From NCBI RefSeq assembly GCF_017916325.1, contig NC_090137.1, forward strand, positions 62,001 through 126,000: 64,000 nt of DNA, in the 5' to 3' direction. The notes beneath the pieces were generated by a model, which saw nothing but the letters and a program-made list of their open reading frames with translations, was not told where the DNA came from and searched no databases. The position numbers and the translations under genes are program-made. Shown here in pieces: positions 9,985-18,826 of this stretch (position 1 is its first letter; every line of letters begins with the position of its first letter). The DNA comes from Leishmania martiniquensis. Taxonomy: Eukaryota; Euglenozoa; Kinetoplastea; Trypanosomatida; Trypanosomatidae.

Positions 9985-11120
9985 TCACTTCAACGGCAGA
10001 GAGTGGAAGCCGTCACTAACAGCTGTTTTTTGGTCCACCCAATACACATATTGGTTACGGTACACCGGGACGCCATCCGCCTCCGCCATGTCGTACCCGA
10101 CCGTCCGCTTCAAACTATGCACCCACTGCGTGCTAGGCAGCCCGTCCCAGCCCACCACCTCCGGCCCCATGGTGCGACGCTGCGCCGCCACCCACTGCGC
10201 AGCCTTCCTCGCTATCGCCTTCTTTGACCTTGTCCTTCTCGACACGTTCACGGACGCCGGCAGCTCAGTCCGGAAGAAGTAATGCAGGTAATAATAGTCA
10301 GCGGGCGTGCAGCGGTGCGCCACCACCGTCGACCACGTCACGTCGTGCACCTTGCCTCGATGCATGTCATGAAAGCGTGCGAGGCCTTCCTTGACGAACC
10401 ACACGCGGTTGTGCGGGCAGACCTTACACGCGTCGCGTAGCGAGTTTCGGATCAGCAGTCCAAGCAGAATGTCTTCCTGGTGGAATCGAGCAGCGCGATA
10501 CACTGTCGACAGGCTCGGGTCAAAGTCCATCATCGCCAACTGCGCAACATCCACCCGCTTCCCCTCGACAGGCGGCTGCAAGACCGCCTTAGCCAGCTGG
10601 CGGTGCAGCATGAACGTCATCCCAGCATTGAACTGCGCATTTTGGAAGACACGCATGCTGCCCCAGTACGCGCACTCCGTCCGGTTCACGGACAGTGCGT
10701 CTGTGCCACTCTGCTCGACCGCATCAGCTCGCCGAGGCGGCGTGCGCGTCTTCGCGCCGCCCATCACGTACCGCACATCGCTCAGGAACTGCGGCACCTT
10801 CACGTACGTGTCGTCGTCGCCCTTGATGATGAACGGCACCGTCGGGAACGCGTGGTACGCGTACTCCAGCCACAGGATCAGCTTCTGGCTCATCCCCACC
10901 TCCACGGGAAGGCCCCACTTGCCGTCTTCGCCTATTCTTTTTGCCGTTGTTGGCCGCCGGTCTGTCATCATGTCGATCCACACAACGTTGCGGTGCGCCA
11001 GCGCCTCCTGCCACAGCGCAGACGACGCGTGGCAGATGTACTCCGCCGGCGCCGTGAATGCAGGGGTCACCGGGAGCGACAGGGCGCCGCTCAGGTATGA
11101 CAGTGCAGACGTCTCCGCGT
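9985..11120 (-). CDS. G1: GT31 phosphoglycan side-chain glycosyltransferase, 5' part lost in gap
   Basis: This is the C-terminal part (about 378 codons) of a lipophosphoglycan side-chain galactosyltransferase-type protein. It starts inside a 10-N gap and ends at a TGA at 9985-9987. It keeps the second conserved island with DMMTDRRPTT, the metal-binding GDDDTYVKV, and further on FHQEDILLG, the acidic motif placed after DDD in GT31 enzymes. The region after DDD differs from all other copies. About 350 bases (10070-10421) are then practically identical to gene G4 (18903-19260), and the last ~25 residues (ending in HSLPLK) are again unique. The missing part would carry the membrane anchor and first GT31 motif. 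The gap makes it impossible to tell whether the gene is intact. The acceptor and sugar are unknown. Confidence 0.85.
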
Positions 11121-11130
11121 NNNNNNNNNN
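11121..11130. other. assembly gap (10 N)
   Basis: Ten N bases join the middle of G1 directly to the last ~37 bases of an alpha spacer in front of the G2 stop. By comparison with the other units, at least ~1.3 kb of coding sequence and ~1.5 kb of spacer are absent, so the gap length is a placeholder. Whole array units could be missing too. Confidence 0.97.
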
Positions 11131-11167
11131 GCGTCATGTCTACGGGCCGCCGCCCGTGTCCGCCTCC

Positions 11168-13690
11168 TCACCACTGCGGCAGAGAGCGATACCCGTCGTG
11201 GATGCTGGTCGCCTCATGCGTCCAGTACTCGTAGCGGTTCTCGTACACAGCGACGCCGTCGCCTTCGGCCAGCTTGAAGGGCGGGCGCCGGGAGATGTTC
11301 CGCACCCATTGCACATCCGGCAGGCCGCTCCAATTCAGCGCCATCAGAAGCGGATCCTGCCGGCTCTCCGCCACCCACTGCATCGCCATCTTGACTGCCG
11401 CCGCCTCGTGCTCCTCCTCCGTCGCGTACATGCTCCCGGCGGCGGCAATGCGGTACTCCTCATGGAAGTAATGGTGCAGGTAGTACGCGTCAGACGGACG
11501 GCACCGGTGCGCCACCACCGTCGACCACGTCACGTTGTGCGTCCGCCCGACGTGCATGTCATGAAAGCGCGCGTACCACTCCTTCACATACCACAGTCGC
11601 CCATTCGGGCAGAGCTCCTTCACCCGTGCTAACGAGCGGTAGATCTGCAGCCCTGTGAGGATGTCCTCGTGGTGAAACATGATGCGCCGGTATGCCGACG
11701 TCCGCTTCGGCGAGAAGTCGTCCGCGGCGAGGCGCACAATGTCAAGCCGGCGTTTACTCGCCTTCGGCTCCAGCAGTGCTTGCGCCACACGGCGGTGCAT
11801 CATGAACGTCATTCCAGCGCCAAACTGCGTGTGCAGGTGATGGCGCAGGCTGCCCCAATACACGCACTCCGCCTCGTTCACAACAGACGCAGCTCTCCCC
11901 ACCTTCGCCTCGCCGGCACCGGCATCTGTGCCGCCAGTCGCCCCTGCCCCCGCCAACCGCAGCTCCATCGCACTCTCTTGCGCGCTGCTCACCGACCACC
12001 GCGGCGGGGGCGGTGGTTGACGCGCCTGCATGCCGCCCATCACGTACCGCACATCGCTCAGGAACTGCGGCACCTTCACGTACGTGTCGTCGTCGCCCTT
12101 GATGATGAACGGCACCGTCGGGAACGCGTGGTACGCGTACTCCAGCCACAGGATCAGCTTCTGGCTCATCCCCACCTCCACGGGAAGGCCCCACTTGCCG
12201 TCTTCGCCTATTCTTTTTGCCGTTGTTGGCCGCCGGTCTGTCATCATGTCGATCCACAAGACGTTGCGGTGCGCCAGCGCCTCCTGCCACAGCGCAGACG
12301 ACGCGCAGCAGATGTACTCCGCCGGTGTGATAAACGCTGGGGTCACGGGCAGTGACAGTACGCGGCTCAGATAGGCCAACAAGGAGGTCGTTGCCCCCTC
12401 TTCGGCATGACATGCCCGGACAACTCGATCACAGGGCGAATTTACAACATCTGTATGCTGCCAAGCGCGGCGGAGGGCCACCCGGCGGCGCTCGATGTCG
12501 AGGACGAGGCCCTCAGTCCCTACGCTGTCTGCTGCCAGGGCACATGAAGCCGCGCCGTACTCTCGCACGCTCGGCAGCAGGGTGGCCGTGTTATGGCAAA
12601 GGGAGGCGAAGATGCTCGGCGGTGCACTTCCTTTCATCGCCGACGGTGCCGTTCCCGGCGCATCCGGCGTCACATCAGCAGGCACCGCAGGCTCTACAGC
12701 CGCAAAGAGGTATAGCTGCAGCAGCGCCGCATCGAAGTGGTTCTCCGTGCGTGCCACCTCCTGGTAGCCGAGCCACGTCCCACGCTGCGCCTCACGCAGG
12801 GCAGCGCGCGCCGGCTGGTCCGTCGACGGGATCCCCATCACCGCCAGATATGGTGTTCGCGGCGGCGCGGTCGCCCCAGCACCGTCGCCCGCCGTCGGAA
12901 ACCCCTCGCCGTACACACGCCGCAGCCACTCCCACCGCCGCAGCTCCGCGCGCACATTCACGTCGTCCGTCACGCTCGCCATCGCAAGCAGCATCGGCCC
13001 CACGCGGCCCAGCGGCGCAGACGACGTCGCGAACACACCGTGCCGCGGCTGCAGCTCCACGCCCTCCACAGCGGGCCCGTACCAGCCCGCGTCCAGGCAC
13101 CACGCGCAGTCCCGCTCCACCACGCGCAGCGTCCACGACGGCAGCAGGGCGGCGCTGATGCGCACCGAGTCGCACAGCGCTCGCTGGGCGCCGCACAGCG
13201 CAGGCTGCGTCGCGTTCAGCCGCTGCGCCGCATCCTCGTGCTGCACCAGCACAGACCACGACGCACGCGCCATCGGCTGCACGTACCTCGGCGACGCATC
13301 GGGTCTCCTGGGCGCCACAGGCGGCACGTGGCTCACCGTGTGCAGCGTGTAGAGCGTCAGCGCAAGCAGTGCGAGCGTCACAACGCGGGGCACCGTGCCG
13401 CGCCGGCAGGCCGGGAACGCTTGGCACAGCACACACCGCCTCAGCGTCGGCGCTAAAGACCTCCTCACGGGCGGGCGCGCCGTCGTGCCGTGCTCCAGGA
13501 ACGCTTCGTGGGCGCCGACAGACGGCGGCGATAACGTACTGGCGGCTTCGGCCAGGCAGGCAGAGTGGCAGGCATCCTTCGCCGCTGCCTCGGCTGCCAC
13601 CGAGCTCGAGGCCATGTCATCGTCTACAGCAGTTACATGGCCCGCCGCAGGGCGCCACTTCACTGCGTGCGCACAGCTGCCCTGCCGCAT
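11168..13690 (-). CDS. G2: GT31 side-chain glycosyltransferase, anchor M / end QW
   Basis: This 840-residue protein is an SCG/SCGR/SCA-type enzyme, expected to act in the Golgi lumen on Gal-Man-phosphate repeats of phosphoglycans. Visible in order: a basic cytosolic tail of ~100 residues (start MRQGSC), one membrane segment (101-122, VTLALLALTLYTLHTV), then a lumenal part. The first GT31 motif is at 295-306 (RAALREAQRGTW), a ~170-residue insert follows, then DMMTD (481-485), the DDD motif (533-535 in GDDDTYVKV) and HHEDILTG (673-680). The ATG at 13688-13690 is shared by all copies with this anchor. It differs from G7 at residue 128 (R against G). A conserved pyrimidine tract and AG lie ~200 bases upstream. 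Linkage and donor cannot be read from sequence: galactose is the family default and arabinose is possible. Confidence 0.88.
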   Translation of the reverse strand: MRQGSCAHAVKWRPAAGHVTAVDDDMASSSVAAEAAAKDACHSACLAEAASTLSPPSVGAHEAFLEHGTTARPPVRRSLAPTLRRCVLCQAFPACRRGTVPRVVTLALLALTLYTLHTVSHVPPVAPRRPDASPRYVQPMARASWSVLVQHEDAAQRLNATQPALCGAQRALCDSVRISAALLPSWTLRVVERDCAWCLDAGWYGPAVEGVELQPRHGVFATSSAPLGRVGPMLLAMASVTDDVNVRAELRRWEWLRRVYGEGFPTAGDGAGATAPPRTPYLAVMGIPSTDQPARAALREAQRGTWLGYQEVARTENHFDAALLQLYLFAAVEPAVPADVTPDAPGTAPSAMKGSAPPSIFASLCHNTATLLPSVREYGAASCALAADSVGTEGLVLDIERRRVALRRAWQHTDVVNSPCDRVVRACHAEEGATTSLLAYLSRVLSLPVTPAFITPAEYICCASSALWQEALAHRNVLWIDMMTDRRPTTAKRIGEDGKWGLPVEVGMSQKLILWLEYAYHAFPTVPFIIKGDDDTYVKVPQFLSDVRYVMGGMQARQPPPPPRWSVSSAQESAMELRLAGAGATGGTDAGAGEAKVGRAASVVNEAECVYWGSLRHHLHTQFGAGMTFMMHRRVAQALLEPKASKRRLDIVRLAADDFSPKRTSAYRRIMFHHEDILTGLQIYRSLARVKELCPNGRLWYVKEWYARFHDMHVGRTHNVTWSTVVAHRCRPSDAYYLHHYFHEEYRIAAAGSMYATEEEHEAAAVKMAMQWVAESRQDPLLMALNWSGLPDVQWVRNISRRPPFKLAEGDGVAVYENRYEYWTHEATSIHDGYRSLPQW

Positions 13691-15291
13691 CGTCGTGCGC
13701 GCGGTCAGCGCGTGCCCCTCTGCCTATCCCGCCACAGCGAGCTTCCGGCACCTGCCAGCCTGCCCGAGCACACAAAGGGTGCAGATGACCGAAGAGAGGG
13801 GGACGCACCCGAGAGAGGGGATGGCGTGGGGAGGAGGGTCCGCAGGCAAGCACACAAAGGACAAGAAGACGCGACACGCTGTGAGCTTCGGCCCGTCAGT
13901 GGGGGAGGGCCGGCAAGCACCAGAGGAAAGAGGGAAAAGAGATGAGCAGTGAGTCACGGCGGCACAGCAGCACGTCCGCGAAGGAGAGAGCGCACGAGCA
14001 GGCGATGCTGCGCGGTGCGGCGGTACGCAGCTCTGCGTGTCGGCGGTCTCACATGAGGCGGGCGGCGGCTAGCTGAGGTCCATGACAGAGACGCCGGGTG
14101 TCCCGGCCAAGTCTCCGCTCCCCTGCGACGCCTGTCCGCCCTACGCCGCAATCCGGCTCAGCCGATCTATGGCATAGACATAAGTGTGGGTGTGTGTGGT
14201 GTGGGGACGCGCACACAGCCGCTAAGCGCCGCCCGCTGCCGTCGATGCCCTCACGCCGTCGCACCCCTGCGCGCCTTGCGTGCCGGCAGCACACCATGCC
14301 AGCGGCGCCGGGCACCGCACGCACAGTCCTCGCGCCGGCGCCCGCACCACCCTGCTGCCTGGGGGGAGGGCCTCTGCCTGCGTCTCCCGCTTCCAGCGAC
14401 GCCATCGAGGGGGACAGGGGCGCGTGCACCGGCACGGGCCGGCACGGGCCGCGCGAGCAGCATGCGCGCAGACAGGTCCTCGCGCGCAGCATCATGTCCT
14501 CCCGATGGGGCGCCCAGCGAGCTCCCAGCGGCCCGCCCACATCGCGCACCACGTCGGACACAGCATCGGCCCGCGCGCCCTCACAGCGAAATCGGGCGGG
14601 CGCCCGGGGGGGCCCTGGTCGCCGGCATCACAGCGCTCCCGCGGCAGTAGACGGCACGCCATCCGCGCACCGTCCTGCCACCGCCAGTCACCCGCCGCAC
14701 AGCGCCAGCGCAGCCCACCCACCCCCCTGTGCCCGCGCACGGGGCCGGCCGGCCTCCCCGCGACACAGAGAGAGAAGCCCTGCCGCGCAGACGACGCCCA
14801 AAAGAGCACGGCACAGCAGAGGCGCTGAGCACAGTCGACAGAGAGCCGCGCCGTGCGAGCGGCTGAGTCCATCGAGTGCGCATTGCCCCCGTCCCCACAC
14901 GCCCCCTCCCCACCCGCCATCCGCGTCTCTGATGCACGTTGGCACCTGTCCTCCCTGAGAAGGCTCTGTGCGACGCTGTCGGGGGGAGGGGGGAAAGAGG
15001 CTGCGGGGGGAGGTGGGCGTGGCGAGTCGTCGCGGAGCAGCGGTCGCGGTGGCTGGCAGCAGTAACCCCACGAAGGCGCAGTCCCTCCCCTGCGGGATCC
15101 GCAGAGAGAGGGCTGCTATGCATGAGCAGACGTACAACGCGAGCACTGCCGCACAGCTGCGTGCCGACGGGTGCGGTTGTCCTTCCTTCACCCCTCCGCT
15201 GCGCAACCCTTTCGCATCCTCTCTCCCTCTCTCTGCGTCTGCGCACCTCAAGACGCGTCATGTCTACGGGCCGCCGCCCGTGTCCGCCTCC
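13691..15291. repeat. alpha spacer, copy 1
   Basis: This GC-rich intergenic sequence of ~1.6 kb lies between the 5' end of G2 and the 3' end of G3. It recurs four more times in the array with only small indels, mostly in G- or C-runs. It carries the 5' untranslated region of the gene to its left and the 3' untranslated region of the gene to its right. Copies 1 and 2 contain a 10-base tandem duplication (GGCCGGCACG unit, near 14445-14455) absent from copies 3-5. Its long open frames change with each indel and are not genes. Confidence 0.9.
13886..13943 (-). promoter_or_regulatory. candidate trans-splice acceptor conserved in every alpha spacer
   Basis: On the minus strand a run of C and T (about 13943-13922) is followed by the AG at 13887-13886, giving G2 a leader of ~196 bases before its ATG. 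The same arrangement occurs before G4, G6, G7 and G8. This is the expected form of a spliced-leader addition site. Usage needs RNA data. Confidence 0.45.
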
Positions 15292-17847
15292 TCACCACTG
15301 CGGCAGAGAGCGATACCCGTCGTGGATGCTGGTCGCCTCATGCGTCCAGTACTCGTAGCGGTTCTCGTACACAGCGACGCCGTCGCCTTCGGCCAGCTTG
15401 AAGGGCGGGCGCCGGGAGATGTTCCGCACCCATTGCACATCCGGCAGGCCGCTCCAATTCAGCGCCATCAGAAGCGGATCCTGCCGGCTCTCCGCCACCC
15501 ACTGCATCGCCATCTTGACTGCCGCCGCCTCGTGCTCCTCCTCCGTCGCGTACATGCTCCCGGCGGCGGCAATGCGGTACTCCTCATGGAAGTAATGGTG
15601 CAGGTAGTACGCGTCAGACGGACGGCACCGGTGCGCCACCACCGTCGACCACGTCACGTTGTGCGTCCGCCCGACGTGCATGTCATGAAAGCGCGCGTAC
15701 CACTCCTTCACATACCACAGTCGCCCATTCGGGCAGAGCTCCTTCACCCGTGCTAACGAGCGGTAGATCTGCAGCCCTGTGAGGATGTCCTCGTGGTGAA
15801 ACATGATGCGCCGGTATGCCGACGTCCGCTTCGGCGAGAAGTCGTCCGCGGCGAGGCGCACAATGTCAAGCCGGCGTTTACTCGCCTTCGGCTCCAGCAG
15901 TGCTTGCGCCACACGGCGGTGCATCATGAACGTCATTCCAGCGCCAAACTGCGTGTGCAGGTGATGGCGCAGGCTGCCCCAATACACGCACTCCGCCTCG
16001 TTCACAACAGACGCAGCTCTCCCCACCTTCGCCTCGCCGGCACCGGCATCTGTGCCGCCAGTCGCCCCTGCCCCCGCCAACCGCAGCTCCATCGCACTCT
16101 CTTGCGCGCTGCTCACCGACCACCGCGGCGGGGGCGGTGGTTGACGCGCCTGCATGCCGCCCATCACGTACCGCACATCGCTCAGGAACTGCGGCACCTT
16201 CACGTACGTGTCGTCGTCGCCCTTGATGATGAACGGCACCGTCGGGAACGCGTGGTACGCGTACTCCAGCCACAGGATCAGCTTCTGGCTCATCCCCACC
16301 TCCACGGGAAGGCCCCACTTGCCGTCTTCGCCTATTCTTTTTGCCGTTGTTGGCCGCCGGTCTGTCATCATGTCGATCCACAAGACGTTGCGGTGCGCCA
16401 GCGCCTCCTGCCACAGCGCAGACGACGCGCAGCAGATGTACTCCGCCGGTGTGATAAACGCTGGGGTCACGGGCAGTGACAGTACGCGGCTCAGATAGGC
16501 CAACAAGGAGGTCGTTGCCCCCTCTTCGGCATGACATGCCCGGACAACTCGATCACAGGGCGAATTTACAACATCTGTATGCTGCCAAGCGCGGCGGAGG
16601 GCCACCCGGCGGCGCTCGATGTCGAGGACGAGGCCCTCAGTCCCTACGCTGTCTGCTGCCAGGGCACATGAAGCCGCGCCGTACTCTCGCACGCTCGGCA
16701 GCAGGGTGGCCGTGTTATGGCAAAGGGAGGCGAAGATGCTCGGCGGTGCACTTCCTTTCATCGCCGACGGTGCCGTTCCCGGCGCATCCGGCGTCACATC
16801 AGCAGGCACCGCAGGCTCTACAGCCGCAAAGAGGTATAGCTGCAGCAGCGCCGCATCGAAGTGGTTCTCCGTGCGTGCCACCTCCTGGTAGCCGAGCCAC
16901 GTCTTGCGTTGCGCCTCACGCAGGGCAGCGCGCGCCGGCTGGTCCGTCGACGGGATCCCCATCACCGCCAGATATGGTGTTCGCGGCGGCGCGGTCGCCC
17001 CAGCACCGTCGCCCGCCGTCGGAAACCCCTCGCCGTACACACGCCGCAGCCACTCCCACCGCCGCAGCTCCGCGCGCACATTCACGTCGTCCGTCACGCT
17101 CGCCATCGCAAGCAGCATCGGCCCCACGCGGCCCAGCGGCGCAGACGACGTCGCGAACACACCGTGCCGCGGCTGCAGCTCCACGCCCTCCACAGCGGGC
17201 CCGTACCAGCCCGCGTCCAGGCACCACGCGCAGTCCCGCTCCACCACGCGCAGCGTCCACGACGGCAGCAGGGCGGCGCTGATGCGCACCGAGTCGCACA
17301 GCGCTCGCTGGGCGCCGCACAGCGCAGGCTGCGTCGCGTTCAGCCGCTGCGCCGCATCCTCGTGCTGCACCAGCACAGACCACGGCGCATGGCCCGTGTC
17401 GTGCAGACGCCCCAGATAGTCGAGCGCATCCTCCGTGCCGTCCAAGTGTGCAGCCTCCAGAAACTGCGTCGCGACCAGCGCGTAGAGCAGCATCACCAGG
17501 GCGAGCGCCAAAACGGCGTGGGGGACGGCGCGACAAGCCCCGCTGCTTAGCGGCCTCCACGGCGGTCGTCTGAGCGACACACTCGCAGGCCGGTGGCGAC
17601 TCGTGCGGGGGGAGCTGGGGACGGCACAAGAGCTGGGCTCATGAGAAAGCGAGGCGCAGAGGTCGGCGGCGCTGGCGGCGTCCGGTTGCCACGAGGCGCA
17701 GACGGGGGCATCGTGCGCCGTACACCCAGTGCTCTCCTCCCACCCCTCCGTCGCCAACGGCGGCACAGCCGTCACGTCACCGCCCGCGCCCGCGCGAGAT
17801 GCGCCAGCGCGGCGCTTCACAGCCATTGGCGACGTCGACTGCGACAT
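15292..17847 (-). CDS. G3: GT31 side-chain glycosyltransferase, anchor S / end QW
   Basis: This 851-residue type II membrane protein starts with MSQSTSPMAVKRR (ATG at 17845-17847). The cytosolic tail and membrane segment (around VLALALVMLLYALVATQF) are unrelated to those of G2. From the stretch LGRLHDTGHAPWSVLVQHED onwards the two proteins are almost identical, except KTW for GTW in the first GT31 motif. The DDD and HEDILTG motifs are intact and the C terminus ends in SLPQW. G3 is therefore the G2 catalytic domain on a different anchor. It appears identical to G5. Upstream of it lies the beta spacer, downstream the alpha spacer. A different anchor could change Golgi sub-location or expression rather than specificity; that is inference. 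Confidence 0.88.
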   Translation of the reverse strand: MSQSTSPMAVKRRAGASRAGAGGDVTAVPPLATEGWEESTGCTAHDAPVCASWQPDAASAADLCASLSHEPSSCAVPSSPRTSRHRPASVSLRRPPWRPLSSGACRAVPHAVLALALVMLLYALVATQFLEAAHLDGTEDALDYLGRLHDTGHAPWSVLVQHEDAAQRLNATQPALCGAQRALCDSVRISAALLPSWTLRVVERDCAWCLDAGWYGPAVEGVELQPRHGVFATSSAPLGRVGPMLLAMASVTDDVNVRAELRRWEWLRRVYGEGFPTAGDGAGATAPPRTPYLAVMGIPSTDQPARAALREAQRKTWLGYQEVARTENHFDAALLQLYLFAAVEPAVPADVTPDAPGTAPSAMKGSAPPSIFASLCHNTATLLPSVREYGAASCALAADSVGTEGLVLDIERRRVALRRAWQHTDVVNSPCDRVVRACHAEEGATTSLLAYLSRVLSLPVTPAFITPAEYICCASSALWQEALAHRNVLWIDMMTDRRPTTAKRIGEDGKWGLPVEVGMSQKLILWLEYAYHAFPTVPFIIKGDDDTYVKVPQFLSDVRYVMGGMQARQPPPPPRWSVSSAQESAMELRLAGAGATGGTDAGAGEAKVGRAASVVNEAECVYWGSLRHHLHTQFGAGMTFMMHRRVAQALLEPKASKRRLDIVRLAADDFSPKRTSAYRRIMFHHEDILTGLQIYRSLARVKELCPNGRLWYVKEWYARFHDMHVGRTHNVTWSTVVAHRCRPSDAYYLHHYFHEEYRIAAAGSMYATEEEHEAAAVKMAMQWVAESRQDPLLMALNWSGLPDVQWVRNISRRPPFKLAEGDGVAVYENRYEYWTHEATSIHDGYRSLPQW

Positions 17848-18826
17848 GCCTGAGCGGGGCGCCTCCGGCTCTCAGCGGTGAGCTCGTGCCCACGCAGCAC
17901 GAGTACCAGAGAGAGACGGAAAGCGGCGAGGGGTTCTGCGCAAGAGGGGGGCAGGCAGCACAGCGCCGAGCAGTGCAAGCAAGCACCCGCACGCACCGCA
18001 GCCGATACGCCGAAGCGTGGCCGCCGCTGGCAGCCGAGTCAGCGAACGAAGCGCGCCAAATGCGGCCGCCACTCTCCCGGCGCCGGCTCCGCTTCCACAG
18101 TCCCCTGCCCGCGTCCGCAGAGCAGCAGCAGCCCGGGGCGGCAGCCGATCCTCGTGTGTATGGGGAGTGGAGGGGAAGGCGAGGGCGGTCGGAAGAGGGG
18201 CGGTGCCGGCGAGGCGGCGCGCGCAGCAGGGCGGAAGCAGACAGCGTATTTCGTTGGAGAGAGCGCGCCACGCTGCGAGGCGGCCATCCGCACTAAAGAC
18301 TCAGCACCGTGAGCAAATCGCACGCCAAACCGTTACGCGATGGGGGGAGGGGCGAATGCGCACAGCGGCAAAGGGGATCGCTACGGCTGCGCGCGATGGA
18401 CGATCGTCGCCGAGCAGTCGCGCCGAAGGTGGAGGTGAGAGGGAGAGACAGGAGAAAGAGGGGGGCAGTGGATGAGGGGGGCCCACAGGGGCAGCCGCAA
18501 GCAAGAAGGCGGCCACGCAGTCCGACACACGCGCACGCCCACGCCGCCGGCGGGCGCCCGACAGGGGGGCACCCGAGTAACCCTCGCCGGAGGTATCAGA
18601 AACAGCAGCCAAACGACAGCAACGCCAAGGGGCACGCAAAGAAAAGCAAAGCTGATCGATAAGAGGTGCGGCAGGAGCGCTGCTCGCCAGCAAACGGGCT
18701 GCCATGTCGCTTATCAGAGCGGCATACGAGCGCACAGACGCGTGCGCACGCATGCAAAAAACAATCAGGAAAGAGACATCAAAATGCATTGATGGGCAGC
18801 ATCAAGCACAAGCCTAAAGCCGCACG
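17848..18826. repeat. beta spacer, copy 1
   Basis: This is the intergenic sequence between the 5' end of G3 and the 3' end of G4. It is repeated at 25363-26344 with small indels (a G-run and a nearby base near 17931-17952). It shows no similarity to the alpha spacer. On the minus strand it has a pyrimidine-rich tract (about 18475-18425) that could serve splicing for G3. No gene is supported inside it. Confidence 0.9.

Noticed and set aside
11669..12355. Plus-strand open frames across the array, repeated in each unit
   Set aside because: They are antisense shadows of the conserved GT31 coding sequence, rich in His and Arg, and have no family signature.
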